DNA of 64,000 nucleotides from Hysterium pulicare CBS 123377. Its lineage: Eukaryota > Ascomycota > Dothideomycetes > Hysteriales > Hysteriaceae. The position numbers were made by a program, and so were the translations under genes. The notes under the pieces were generated by a model that saw only the letters and a list, made by a program, of their open reading frames with translations, was not told where the DNA came from and did no database searches. The stretch is from positions 62,001-126,000 of the forward strand of contig AJFK01000539.1 of NCBI GenBank assembly GCA_000467715.1, given 5' to 3'. This document shows, piece after piece, positions 44,677 through 56,120 of the stretch (positions are counted from its first letter, which is position 1; each line of letters begins with the position of its first letter).

Positions 44677-46556
44677 TCACGAATCTCTATCTCTTTCTAC
44701 ATCGTCGTTCTTCGATTTATACATAATTGTTGTCAGGAACTGCCGAGAAGTTAGCGATAAACTATGTACGCCGAGTTTAACGCAACTTACCTTCTGTTTA
44801 TACCTAGTAGTTGCGCTTGTTGCAAGAACATTATCTTTGATGCTGCTTGTTGCCAGATGGTTTAAGACTGTGTGGTTGGGTAAGATCAAGACACTGCTAT
44901 CGTCTTTCATTGGGGTGGTTCCATTCAAGATGCTTTTACTAAGGAACATTGGTAGTGTAGGAGGCGTCGGAAGGTTGCTTGCAGCTGCGCTGGCCCGGTC
45001 AAATCTTGATGACTCCTCGGGACAATCTAAATCAAGCAAATACCGAGGTATTACTGAATGATAGTTCTTCGGAGACGTAGGCACGGTCGGCGCTGGCTGG
45101 GGCGGCGGTTGTGACTTTGAAGCCGCCCGTGTAGAAGGAGTGGATGCAACGGGCCGAAGCTCTGGGGTTGGAGGCAAGATTTGCGGAGGATAGATTCCAA
45201 TCGGGGCTGGCTGTTCGGAGACGGGTACGGGCTCTGGCGTTTTCGACGGGCCGGAAGTACTCGACGGAAGCTGAGGAAGGTCGTCTGGCGAGATTTCGAG
45301 GTAATTAACAAGGATGTTAGTGAAATCTACAGCTGTCGGTAAGGAGTCTGAAAGTTTCATCTCGCCGTCGACGATGAATTTGAGGTGATGCGTGCCAGGC
45401 ATGATGTTGATGAGAGCTGAAAGCGCATTTTTATGTTTACTGGGACCACTATATTTCAAAGCAATGTCAGCGTGCAGTGTAACCTCAAAACTTCTGGCAG
45501 GAGATGAAGACATTCGCGCATGAGAGTCCAAGGAGCGTCACCGCTGCTGATGGACGACATCTCCGAGCCTATCTCAGGCTCGATGCCAGACAACCAGACG
45601 GATGTGTGCATGGATAGAGGAAAGCTGCATGACTCCAAACAAACGAGGCTTTGGGGAGTTGGACCTCATGCTAATAACAAGGATCACATGACGGAGTGTC
45701 TCACGTACTTTCTATGCAGCCTGTATTTTCTATCCCAATTCCCCGCAAATGTACCCGTCACATACACCTTTTCACCCGGTTGATTCCACTCAATGATCGT
45801 TGGAACCGCTGGCTGAGCGCCGGATTCGGGACTGTTGAAGCCATCGCCCAGGTCGTCTTCATCTACAGTTGTACTGCTCAACACAGAGCTCCGCCGGGGC
45901 AGCACGCCATCTACATCGCCAGGATCAAGAGGACTGGCAAGGTCTGCAGGAGAGATGATGGGGGACCCCGGGGTATGCACCTCTTCCTCAATTGGGAGCG
46001 GCAGGCGTGGAGGGCGGCTATACTGCGAAGGCGGGATGTAGTATTCGTCTTGGGGGGAGGCGACTGGCTCGACGGACGAGGGTTCTATTCTGTGCCCATG
46101 AACAGTGTCATCTCTGGGCAGCGCAGGGACGTCGACCGGCTTTGTGTGAGGCGACGAGAAAGCAGGCTGCTTGCCCTTTGGCGGGGTCGAGTCTCGGTGA
46201 GCTTTTGGGCGTGACTGTTCGTTGCCCATCTTCTCTTCGGAGGTAGGTCTGTCTCTCAGGTAGAGGTCGTGGGCTCTCAGCTGCTCGGCAACAGTGGTGG
46301 CAGCAGCCGTGGTCTGGGATCGGCCGCGAGAATTTGGGCGGACGGCGGAGGAATGGGCAGCGGCACTCTCCAAACTCGCTGAAGGAGGAACGGCGGTTGC
46401 TTTGACGTTGCTTTGACTATGACTGAGGGCTTGGATGCTCTCACGACGACGCGGGCCCACACTGCGCGCCGGCTGGGTGGCTTGGTGAATTGTCGCGGGG
46501 CCATGTGATGCGCTGCCAGAGCCCGGAGATTGGGGGTTGCTGGTGGTGTTGCCCAT
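44677..46556 (-). CDS. GAL83: SNF1/AMPK beta subunit (GAL83/SIP2 type)
   Basis: Scaffold beta subunit of the SNF1 energy-sensing kinase. Exons: 46556-45709, 45448-44791 and 44739-44677, 522 aa. It opens MGNTTS, a good N-myristoylation motif. After a long Ser/Pro-rich region, the glycogen-binding CBM48 domain is built over a 259-nt intron: WNQPGEKVYVTGTFAGNWD, then KYRLHR-NGPSK, then IMPGTHHLKFIVDG and LPTAVDFTN. The ASC domain follows (IPRYLLDLD, LPTPPTLPMFLSKSILNG, SSVLILPNHTVLNHLATSSI). The last intron (44790-44740) is 51 nt with no in-frame stop; splicing gives RYKQK-FLTTIMYKS, the family ending. The CaMKK-type kinase at 13.6-16.4 kb is a likely upstream activator of the same complex. Yeast has three beta paralogues, so the exact orthologue is not certain. 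Confidence 0.92.
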
Positions 46557-46998
46557 GGCTTGGAAGCCTCAACCAAAGCACCAAGACTGCATCAAAGGAG
46601 ATAGACAAGCACGAACGGGGGAGCAGAGATGGCGGGCTGCGTAGGGCTGATCTGGCACAACACTCAGTCCCATCCAGCTCTCGAGGTGAGGTCTCGGGTC
46701 GGGAGGAGGCATCAGGCTCCCCCAGATTTTCAAGCTCCCTGCTGGAGCCCCACGACCCCCTGTTTCTGCGCCGTACCGCAAGGGACCTGCACAGGCCAGC
46801 GTCCTCTACGTCTTGTCGAGCATCAATTTCTGTTGTTCAATCACCGTGCCATCACATCGCCATCACCATGCAGCCAACCCGAGCAGACATCTTCAGTGGT
46901 GAAGTCAAGCTTCCCCTTTGAGCCCTTTGCATTTCCGGGTCCAATCCAGCATCAACATGATATGAACACGGCAAATCCTATCTCACACCATCACCGTC
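46557..46998. promoter_or_regulatory. Divergent spacer, SNF1 beta gene and small membrane protein gene
   Basis: About 440 bp between outward-facing start codons, presumed to hold both promoters. A 17-codon upstream open frame begins at 46868 in the leader of the plus-strand gene. Confidence 0.45.
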
Positions 46999-47534
46999 AT
47001 GGCTAGCTTTCTTACTGGTCTCTACTATGTCTCCCTGCCGATCGTCAAGCCGGTGCAGTGGTTGTTGATTGCTCTCTCGCCAATCTGGTACCTCCTCCAG
47101 TTTTTCCTACTCCCGGTCCTCCATTTACTGCATGTCGTGTTCGGTGTCATCACATTCCCGTTTCGGCTCCAATTACTAGATAAGCTCGAGGTACGGTCGT
47201 TGATGCTCGAAAGACAACCTTCCACAGCTAACATTTTCTGATCAAGACTATCTACATCTATCTCGGCATTGCCGCTCTCATCGGGTTCATCGCCGGAGGC
47301 ATCCTACACTATTGCTTCAACTTCCTCTCTTCAGCTCTCAATATCGACGTGGCTACCGAGGCAGAACAAAATGGAAGAACAGTGGCTTCATACAGGGCGC
47401 AAAGGCGCAAGAAGAAAGCACAATCGTTTGATCATCCGCCAAGCCCTGCTGCGATAAAGAAAGAGGATAGGCTCCAGAGCCAGAGAGGACTTCTCCCTCA
47501 AACCATCATGGAGGAGGAAGATTCTGACTTCTGA
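46999..47534 (+). CDS. Small conserved-looking membrane protein, unknown function
   Basis: Exons 46999-47190 and 47247-47534 (56-nt intron, GTACGG...CTAAC...AAG) give 159 aa. Two long hydrophobic stretches precede the intron (FLTGLYYVSLPIVKPVQWLL; YLLQFFLLPVLHLLHVVFGV). The second exon opens with a third (YIYLGIAALIGFIAGGILHY), then turns polar and basic (RAQRRKKKAQS) and ends acidic (MEEEDSDF). Splice signals and composition support a real gene. I do not recognise the family and assign no function; an ER or Golgi membrane protein would fit. It is divergent to the SNF1 beta-subunit gene. Confidence 0.78.
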
Positions 47535-47791
47535 CGCTTTCACTAGTGAGATCTTCCATGCTGTATCCGCGTCCGTAGTTCATGTCCCGAGACTGTTCCG
47601 AGTCCTCATCTAGACAACATTCTTCGAAACCATACTTTTGGTGGGCTTGATGTGCGTTTCCGGTCGCAAATGTTCTCTGAGGTTGTAATACCGTCGTGGA
47701 ATCTACAGTGGTCCTGCTTGGAGGCCGCGGATTATGCTGCCGTGGAGAGCGAGGATCTGGGGTGCGGTTTCTTGAAAAGTGAGCTTCATCA

Positions 47792-49389
47792 TCAAAGTGC
47801 TATCACATGCCCGGTTGATGCTGAGCTCACAGAGTCTGGCTGCACTAACATGGCCATATGTCGTCCATCCACCTCCGAAGAGCCGTTGGTCAGCCAATGA
47901 AGAATGCAGACAGACCACGTGACTTGACACTTCCACGTTAGCATCATGTACAACGCCTTAAACGGAAGGCTGGCAAATAATGAGAGACGAATCAACAGCT
48001 GGGGTGCTGCACTTGCTTTGGGAATCGTGGGGAATGTTAATACGTACCGTCAAAGGTGCACATAGTCAGGCAAATCCAACCCAATTCCCTACCTTGCATA
48101 TTATACAGCAGGGTTAAATTTCCAACGGTTGAAATGATTACTAGCCCTGATCCAATCAAAGATTTCCACAGTAACATCTCTATCGTCTTCAAGAAATTTC
48201 GCGTCATCGGGTATGATCCAGTGCTAGTCGGTCGCCCGCCAATACTGACTACTCGGCGAATCCCTCGACCGACAATGGTTTGAGATAGAGGAGTAGCGTT
48301 GAATAGCCCCCCGAAACTTAAGAGCGGTCGAAGGAGGTAGATGAATATGCCAGTCAGGGCTACGTTTATGACGATATCGAACGACAGGAGCGGCACCGAT
48401 ACTTTCAGAGGCAGTCCAATGCGACAGCGACCATCAACTGAAGAGAGGTCGGCAATTGGGAAGAGGAAGGCAACAATAGCGATGCTCCCAAACCCAGCGA
48501 AGATGAGGAACATTCCTCCGAGCCAAATCCAATCGTGTAGTCGTTGCATCTCATGTGCTCGCGTCGTATGCGCACGTTCCACGAGAAAAGTGTACCTAGA
48601 TGAGTTAGCCAGATTGTTTCATATAATCATCAACGCCGGCCAAGCACGGCGGGTGTCATTATTCGTCGTATTGCGAACTCCCTTGGCTGTACATGTCTGG
48701 AAGGTGTCCATTTCATATGATTCTTTTCGAATAACCTTGAGGATGAGAACTTGATTTCAAACCCTACACAGATTCTAAATCGATTTTGTTGGCTGGCAGT
48801 AAAGAAGAGTGGTGGTAAGCGCAGACCCACTCTCGGCATACGACGAATGATGACACCCCGTGTGAAGAGACGAAATATGCTTAGGGTACCCTCACATGGT
48901 CACTTTGTTTCCCACGTAGAAGACCAAGCAGATAACAATAGCCGTGTGGCATATGGAGTGAGAAGACAAGCCAAGACCGCTCTCAACAATAGCTGCAGAA
49001 GTGACAAACGCAATTGTCAGGAGGTACAGAAGCAGAACAAGAAATCGGGTGAAGTTGACAGATTTCAGGTTCTTCCATCGGAACTGTTGGGCACGAGACC
49101 CTACACATGATGAGGAGCGATCGAACAACTTAGTGGTATCCGTACCTATCATTGACGCGAGAAGAAACATGCATATTAAAGAGACAACCGTGTAGATTGT
49201 TCGTGCGGATTGGGATTCTCCGTAGTGTACCGATTTATTGATCTTCTCAGTGCGGGGAGCTTCAGTTCCCGCCGTCTCATCCACATCCCTATTGCTCGTA
49301 GGCGTAATTATAAAGTGCGAATTGGAGGTGTTGGTGATAGGGATAGCAACGACAAACGGCACGTGAAGCCAAAGCCTCATCAACGTCAT
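47792..49389 (-). CDS. Seven-span membrane protein, GPCR-like layout
   Basis: Three exons, 49389-48896, 48595-48048 and 47922-47792 (introns 300 and 125 nt), give 390 aa. Seven hydrophobic spans can be counted: around TIYTVVSLICMFLLASM, FLVLLLYLLTIAFVTSA, ICHTAIVICLVFYV, GMFLIFAGFGSIAIVAFLF, LSFDIVINVALTGIFIYLL, LIGSGLVIISTVGNLTLLY and, across the last intron, LTMCTFD-VTWSVCILHWLT. Between spans 3 and 4 lies YTFLVERAHTTRAHEMQRLHDW, a pattern I associate with a fungal multi-span family of unknown function. The last exon is needed to complete span 7. The start at 49389 is the first ATG of the frame; 49380 is an alternative. A receptor role is inference from topology only. Confidence 0.78.
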
Positions 49390-49770
49390 GTGAAGAGATT
49401 TAACGGAGGGGAGAGTAAAATGGGAGTCGCAGGTAAGGGTCAAATAGCCGTGAAAGTACTGTAGGAATCGTAAGAAGAGTCAAAGAGTGAGAGGCAACGC
49501 GTGGTCATATTCAACGCTGCAGATGAGGAAGATCGCGTCTAGAGGAAGGGGCATTCAGTTTTAATATGTTTGCTGAGAGGGCAGCAGCCACGTACGTTAT
49601 GCGCAACTAGAAGGAGTAGATATCATAATAGACAGAGACTGTGGTCGACGCGCCTGCTCAATCCCAAGCCGTCCCCTCCGAGGCTCGCGAAAGCGAAAAG
49701 ATATGGACGCCTTATATGCCCGGTCCGTGGCAAGGCTTTTTCAAGAGAATTTGACAATCTGGTTGGACAA

Positions 49771-49796
49771 ATAGTTCAAGCTGATAGTTCAAGCTG
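49771..49796. repeat. Tandem 13-bp duplication
   Basis: ATAGTTCAAGCTG occurs twice, perfectly, side by side. Confidence 0.85.
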
Positions 49797-51443
49797 ATAC
49801 TAGAAATGGAAAGCAGGCGTTCTTCAGGTGAGCCTGCCGGCGCAATGGTCGACATGGGAGAGAAAAGAGGGGAGAGTGATAATATCGCTATTGGTACTGT
49901 TGGGATGTGATTCATCCATCTGGACCAGTATATGCTGCGAGGATTGGAGATGCAGGCGATCACAGAGAATCGAGAGCGATGACCGCTTTCCTTGACAATG
50001 CCGTGTAACGCATGGCGGCCTCTACCCGATGGCTTTTCTCGAGCTTTTGCCGGAGCCACGTAGAGAGCTCCTCGCAACGCTGAACTCCATATGGGGGAGA
50101 GGGAAAGGAATGCCGTTGGTCCACTAAGCCGCGAGTCCATCAAAATTGACAGCATCATACTAGGAAAGCGGTCGATCATTCTAGATGAGATCTGGGTGAA
50201 GCAGCAGTGAGATTAGCCTCTCCCACCAACCCGGTACACGGCCAGCGATCGGCATGCCGAAGTTCTCCATCCTTCGACCTCGACGCTATGGGGTTGGCGA
50301 CAGGTGGTGGCGGGTAGGAAAATATGTGGCATACACAAAACTTCGAAAGAAGAAATGATAGACGATAGCGCTGTCTGCGACAAGCACAAGGAATCAAGCC
50401 TTTGCCCTCTAGAGTGACACTGGATCCCACCCAAAAGGCGAGATGCATGCGAAAAGGTGCCAGGACAAATCAAAACAAAAACAACCTACCGTGTAACCAC
50501 GGGATTGCTCTAGAATCTCGGCCGGCGAAGAATACTCAAAAGTTTAATGGAGTGACAGCGGGAATGTTGGCAATGCGAGAAGCCATATCAGTCTCACATC
50601 ATGCCTCTTTCGTGCTCGATCCCTTCCAACCAGCTGCTTTTGCTACAAGACTACGTGTTGCTGCTGGAGTACGGGGACATGATGGAGTTGGTACGAGGAA
50701 GTACAAGAGTTTGCGTTTGTGTAGTCCATCTGGAATGAGCTTGGCGAGCGTGTCATCTCTTGCTCTTGCTTAGCCTTGGGATAGGACTTGTTGAAGGCCG
50801 ACTCGGAAATAATCACTGAGCCATGTGGTACGTCGGGTCAAACGATACCAAGTCCGGCGTGTCGGTTCGAGATACCCACCCTTTGCAACTTTCGATATAC
50901 CACTACATGCATCGCGACGTAGGGTTGATGGTAAAAGTGTGGACAGGCGCCCGTGTCGAATCAGAACAAAGACATGCTCACTGAATCCGAACCCACAAAC
51001 CACATCGATTTCGTCCTGTCCTGTAAATGGAAGCAGTTGATCTCGGTATATGATTCTTTTTCTGAGACGAATAGACTTTCCACAGTTCCATGAAGTCAAG
51101 CAGGCCGATGCGGAGGATGCGCCCAGATTGATGGCATTGGATTGGAAGGCTGCGGCAGAAGGCTTCCTGCCAGTGAACGAGCACGCAAAAGGAAAGATAG
51201 TAGATAGGCGGTGGGTATGGCGCCTGTCTGCCATGCAGTGCATCGTCATCTTATGCGGCCAAACGGAACTGTTCATGTACGTATGTCTGCGCCTCTCACG
51301 CCATAGACTGAAACTGTAACCCTCTGGGGAGAGACATGCCCAGCATGCCTATTAAAAATGCCAGACAGTCTCTCGCGCGAGAAGGGCTTAGCGAATGTTG
51401 GATCAGTGAAAGGAAGGGCCACCTCATCAAAGCAAATGGCCCG

Positions 51444-51478
51444 GTGCTGAGTGCTGAGTACTGAATGCTGAGTGCTGA
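51444..51478. repeat. Five tandem GTGCTGA units
   Basis: Five 7-bp units, GTGCTGA (three exact) with one GTACTGA and one ATGCTGA, about 370 bp upstream of the SUR1 start. Confidence 0.85.
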
Positions 51479-51847
51479 CTGCAGCATTGCGGCCTGGTGA
51501 ATGCGTTGCGACGCACTGGATCCCTCTCTAGCGGCGTTGTGGCTGAGAAGCAGCGGCCGGGGTGTGGCAAGCGACGGTCTGGGGCCAAAGCGTTGCGCGT
51601 TTCTCTGCCCCAGGCCGTCTCCTTAGCCAGCCAGCCCTTATACTTTCCAACACTCCACCAGCATTTTCTTTCTTCTCCACCATTCTGCATTCTGCTAACC
51701 AGCACTAAATTGAACCTAATACTTCATGACTTCTTGACTTCCCCTCCGCCTTTCACCCCGCTCTTCTCCTCGAGCCGCGCATTCAGACTTCCCATCTCGA
51801 GCTCCGCCCCCTTGCTTCGCATCCCAGACCGGTGACAGATATCCACC

Positions 51848-53063
51848 ATGCGGAAGGGTGTACTCGCTTTTCTGGTCATAAATGTTATAATCATCGGCTT
51901 CATGGTTCACAATGTGTGGACTCTAATCACTCTACTCTTCGTCGATGGCTCCGAGGACGCAATCTCCCGCGCCGAACTCCCTGCTCCGAATTCACCTGCT
52001 ATCCATGACCGCGCACAAATAATACCAAAGATTATTCACCAGACTTATGTGAACGAGAGCATACCTGCGCACTGGCAAGATCCACAGCAAAGTTGTCTGG
52101 ACCTCCACCCGGATTACGAGTACAAGGTGCGTGCTGCGGCGCAGGAGGGTCTCATACAGGAGCACAAAGACTGATGGCGTTTCACAGTTATGGACAGATT
52201 ATAAAGCCCGAGAGTTCATTGCTGCTGAGTATGTACTTCACAATCTTGAGAGTTTGAGTAGGAAACTAATTCACTGTAGATATCCATGGTTCTTGGAGAC
52301 CTTTGACGGATATGAATTCCCGATTCAAAGGGCGGACTCGATACGATACTTTGTTTTACACCACTTTGGAGGCATTTACATTGACTTGGACGATGTGAGC
52401 ATAACAACGACCAAAAGATATTCCTGGATGCTTACCTGTGCATAGGGGTGTAACCGCAGCCTCGATCCTCTTCTGGCTTACCCAGCCTGGGTGCGCCGCA
52501 CGAACCCAACTGGTATCTCCAATGATGCCATGGGGGCTATACCACGCCATCCATTCTTCCTGAAAGCGATCGACTCCTTACCCAACTATAACCGCAATTG
52601 GCTCCTCCCGTACATCACTGTTATGGGCTCGACTGGACCTCTGTTCCTGAGCATAATTTGGAGACATTACAACAGCGCATCACCAACCGGCAACGAAAGA
52701 GTGCGTGTGCTATTCCCAGATGAATATAACAATCACCCGTGGAGTTTCTTCACGCATCATCGTGGCAACAGCTGGCATGGTAATGACGTGCGACTGATTT
52801 TCTGGGTGCGTTCTCCATTAAATTTCTGCCGAGGTTTTGCCTCTTAGACGTAAACTAATTATCACCAGATGGCACAACATTGGGTGTTCCTCACCTTCTT
52901 CGGCTTCCTCCTCGGCTTCTCCGTCATCTTTTTCTGCTGGTGGATGTCAAGCCGCGTCATATCTAAGAGCGGACCGAAAGGCCGACTTCTGCATTCCCGC
53001 TTACCATTCTACCGCCGCGTTAGTCAGAAAAGCATAGAGCTTGTGGACCGACACCAAGTCTAA
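51848..53063 (+). CDS. SUR1: MIPC synthase catalytic subunit (SUR1/CSG1, GT32)
   Basis: GT32 glycosyltransferase that mannosylates inositol phosphoceramide in the Golgi, usually with Csg2. Five exons: 51848-52126, 52188-52228, 52280-52394, 52446-52805 and 52869-53063, 329 aa; introns are 51-63 nt. An N-terminal membrane span (VLAFLVINVIIIGFMVHNVW) is followed by IPKIIHQTYVNESIPAHW, DSIRYFVLHHFGGIYIDLDD (DXD metal site), PAWVRRTNPTGISNDAMGA and a C-terminal span (VFLTFFGFLLGFSVIFFCWW). The 41-nt second exon (LWTDYKAREFIAA) is easily missed but is needed for frame. Yeast has two paralogues (Sur1, Csh1) and related Och1-type enzymes, but the motif set fits SUR1. Confidence 0.92.
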
Positions 53064-53624
53064 TCGACGTGGTGGTGACTCTTCTTAATAATCTTTTTTA
53101 TTTTAATAAGCGATTTTTCATGCGTCTGTACCATAACCCTTTCTTGCATTACCAGGCGTCATTGATGTTTCTACTCTTCATCACTGAACTTTTTTCTACT
53201 TTTCGTATTTATACTCGGAAGGATGGAGGTGTCAGCCGCCTGGGGGTGCGTGCTTTGACCCTGTCATACGAGCTGTTATTATGGCTGTTGTTGCTTATGG
53301 GCAGTTCTCTGCATAACTTTGTAATGCCTTCTTTTCCATTACTACCATGGACGTTGGGATAGAGGTAGCTGGCGAGCTAGCCATTTCTTACTGGATCGCG
53401 AAGGAATTGGTGTCAAGCGTCTTTTTGGAATGAGAGCGGAGCGTGTGGCTGGCGGTTTTGTATTTGTATGCTGAGGAGATGCGAGCATTTGACGAATGAA
53501 TAGGTTCTTCAGACCTTGTTGCTTTAAGTGTCAATGGTCATACTATTTCAATATCTAGAGTCAAGTCTAGGCTTCATCATCTGTATGGATCGTGAAATCA
53601 AACTGAAATATGGAGAAAAAGGCC
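53064..53624. other. Convergent intergenic spacer
   Basis: Between the ends of SUR1 and the Cys-ribbon/SANT gene. No gene or repeat recognised. Confidence 0.45.
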
Positions 53625-56030
53625 CTATCCCACCGCCACTCCCCTCGCCTTCCGAATCTCCCATGTCCTTGTCGCTAGCTGTTTGATCTCATCTCTTGTG
53701 AGCACCCTCAACACAATCACACAGTCCATCCTCTCCTCATATCTTTCCTTAGCCTCTTCTAGAGCCTCCGGGTTCACGAGTTTGCGGTCGATTTTCGTCC
53801 ATCTGGCTTCTGAAGGTACGCTTTTAGGTTCAGTCTCGCCGGATTTTTCGCCGTCGTTGCTTCGCTCTGTCGCTTTCTCTGCTTCTTTCGCTAAGTCTCC
53901 TGCGGAGGCGTTAGTTAAATACGGTTTCTTGGACACAAATCCTCATGAGAAATTCGGGCAACTTACGTAGTTTTCTTAAGGTGTCCTCATTGGCCACCCT
54001 ATCGACTTTTCGTCTCGGAAACTGTGTCTCTACCGCTGCCTGGTCCTTGCCGCTTTGCTCGGGAGATCCCCTTGGAGCGGCCTCAATCTCTTGTTCAGCT
54101 GCTACTATTGGTCCTGTTGGTCCTGGAGAGACGGGAACCCTTTGTTGTCGAGGGGCAGAAATCCCTGGTCCTGGGCCTAGTCCCGTACTCGTATCGAAAG
54201 AAGCCGAATATCTCAAACGTGGTTCTTTCCCCCTTCCTCCCCCTCGCCGGGCTGATCCGTCATCTGGAATGTTAGAATGTCCGGCAAGATCGAGGTATTC
54301 GAAGTAGGCGTCAATGTCGAGGTCTTCGGGGTTGCCGGTGGGGTTTAGAGCGTGAATTACACCGGTGGGTCGAGGCGAGGAGATTGGCTGAGGTAGACTC
54401 AAGTCCTTTCCAGGAGCAGCAGTCTGAGAGCTCTCATAACGTCGTTTGGCCACTGGGGTCGGAGAAAGAGGCGGACCCAAGTCCTCTCCAGTTTGCCTCC
54501 GAACATCTGCCTCTGCAGCTACTTGCGCCAATTCTGGAGCAGTTCCAGATTCCACTAGAAGTTGATATTGATTTTTGACCTGTTACAAGAGTTAGCAGAA
54601 GTATACAGGAATCTATATATTAGTGAGTAGAGCTGAAATTGGAATCGTCATTACCATCATCTCTGTTTTGGTGCCCATATGATTTGCAACTGCAGCAAAA
54701 TCAGTACCGAAATGCGCGATGTAGCTCTTGAAATCACGCTGTTCCAAGACAGACCAGTAACTTGATGGTCCAGCTCTTCGACTATGGTCTTCAAATCTGG
54801 TTTGGAGCTCATCGACAAGATCATAGCATTCTTGAAGGAGTGCATCTACTATGCCTTGACCACCTGGAATCTCGTCACCAACCTTGAAGTCGCCATCCAC
54901 TCTCAAGTCAGCGATGGATAGGAGCTGAGCATCTGTGAGCCTAATACTTCAGATGTTATCGGTCATTACTCACCTTCGTACTATAAGAGTATATCTCATG
55001 TAAGTAGGAGACTCCCCCAGAATCCAGCATCTGACGGAGAGCCAATCGAATAGAAACGAGCTGACCATAGATTGGCAGTAGACATTCGGGAACCTCTTCA
55101 TGAGCATGAGACTCGACGGTCTCAAGAGCCGGTTCTTCGTCGGATTCCAGCGGTGGCGATTCTGCAAATCTCACTGCATCATTCCCCTCCTCTTCGCTTC
55201 GCCTAAAAGGAATATTCACGTCCCAGAGCTCGTCCACGGCAGGTTCTCTACCAACAATGCATCTCGTCTTCGCTAGCACATTTTCGTTCATAGACACGTG
55301 CTCTAGAAAAATGTGATTCAGCAACGTCGCAGGACTGGGGTAAATCCCACTTTCTCGGCCTTCTGCATTGCAAAAGATACATCCATAGTCGCATTCCTCG
55401 GCCCCGACGATGCCTCTCTTCTTTACATGAGATTTAGCGAGGAAGACCCATCGGTATCTTATTCCTTGTACGCTGTCGTAGACCCCAGAATTAGCGATCA
55501 AATCTTTTCTCGTTTCAGCCTCCACTGAATTATTAAACTCGCCCTCGAAGCTACAGAACCTGCATTGCCATACCGATATCGTGCTGAATAGTCCTTGAGG
55601 CTTAGTGAGAACCTTCAGACCTCTCTTCACGTCTTCTTGGCACTGCCGTGCGCCTGTGCAGAATGGATATCCTGGACTGAAGGTGTTTGCAGCTGAGGGT
55701 CCCGTTGGAAGGGCCCGAGCACTTCCGGGGATATCTATAGGAGCAGTCTCTTGGGTTTGGAGCGGGGATGTCGATTTCGGGTCAGTATTACTATGCTCTG
55801 GCAATGCTTTGTTGACATTCAAATCGACTGGAGGGAAAAACAGCCTGGACTAGATGTTAGCCAATTTGCCTGCGAAGAGAAAATCATTCTCCTCGCTGCT
55901 TCAAAGGAGGTGATAGAACTGTGAGGCGCTGACGTCCTGGCAGTCCGCTGGGCGATTTCATCGACGTTTACTTGAATGCTGGAGATTTGCACAGATGAGT
56001 ACCCTCACCTTCGCTCGGCTCCGACACCAT
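53625..56030 (-). CDS. Cys-ribbon plus SANT/Myb-domain protein
   Basis: Five exons, 56030-56009, 55827-54974, 54924-54655, 54579-53967 and 53899-53625, 677 aa; all joins keep frame. Residues about 55-215 form a Cys-rich module (YPFCTGARQC, WQCRFCSFEG, YRWVFLAKSHV, YGCIFCNAEG, RCIVGREP) common in fungal accessory genes. A GDEIPGGQGIVDALLQEC helix region and a SANT/Myb-like domain (SSYWSVLEQRDFKSYIAHFG, HMGTKTEMM-VKNQYQLLVESG, about 345-395) follow. The second half is Pro/Gly-rich, ending in the recurrent fungal module RWTKIDRKLVNPEALEEAKE with VIVLRVLTRDEI. The weakest join is the 49-nt intron at 54973-54925 (GTGAGT donor, GCTCAG acceptor); without it the Cys-ribbon and SANT halves would be two genes. 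The latter half resembles the SANT region of Set3-complex Snt1. The start exon of 22 nt is predicted from splice signals only. Confidence 0.75.
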
Positions 56031-56120
56031 TACCTAGAAGCCAATATATACTAAGGACCTAATCTTGTCCTCACGTTTGTCGCCCTTATGATTTGAAGTT
56101 GAAAGAGATGGTACATATAC

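Larger units (their letters stand above)
49390..51847. other. 2.5 kb region without a convincing gene
   Basis: Between the seven-span gene and SUR1, which start away from each other. Several 60-170 codon frames on both strands lack domains. It holds a 13-bp duplication (49771-49796) and a 7-bp repeat (51444-51478) and presumably two promoters. Confidence 0.5.

Noticed and set aside
45449-45531. Coding start of the SNF1 beta C-terminal part at about 45531
   Set aside because: The open frame there begins at TTG within the intron. The real exon starts at 45448, where the frame joins the CBM48 half.
50770-51276. 168-codon minus-strand frame upstream of SUR1
   Set aside because: No domain and no supportive splice signals; overlapping frames on the other strand look equally random.
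54907-54973. Independent start of a SANT gene near 54906
   Set aside because: The codon is TTG and no in-frame ATG precedes the SANT domain; a spliced join to the Cys-ribbon exon fits better.
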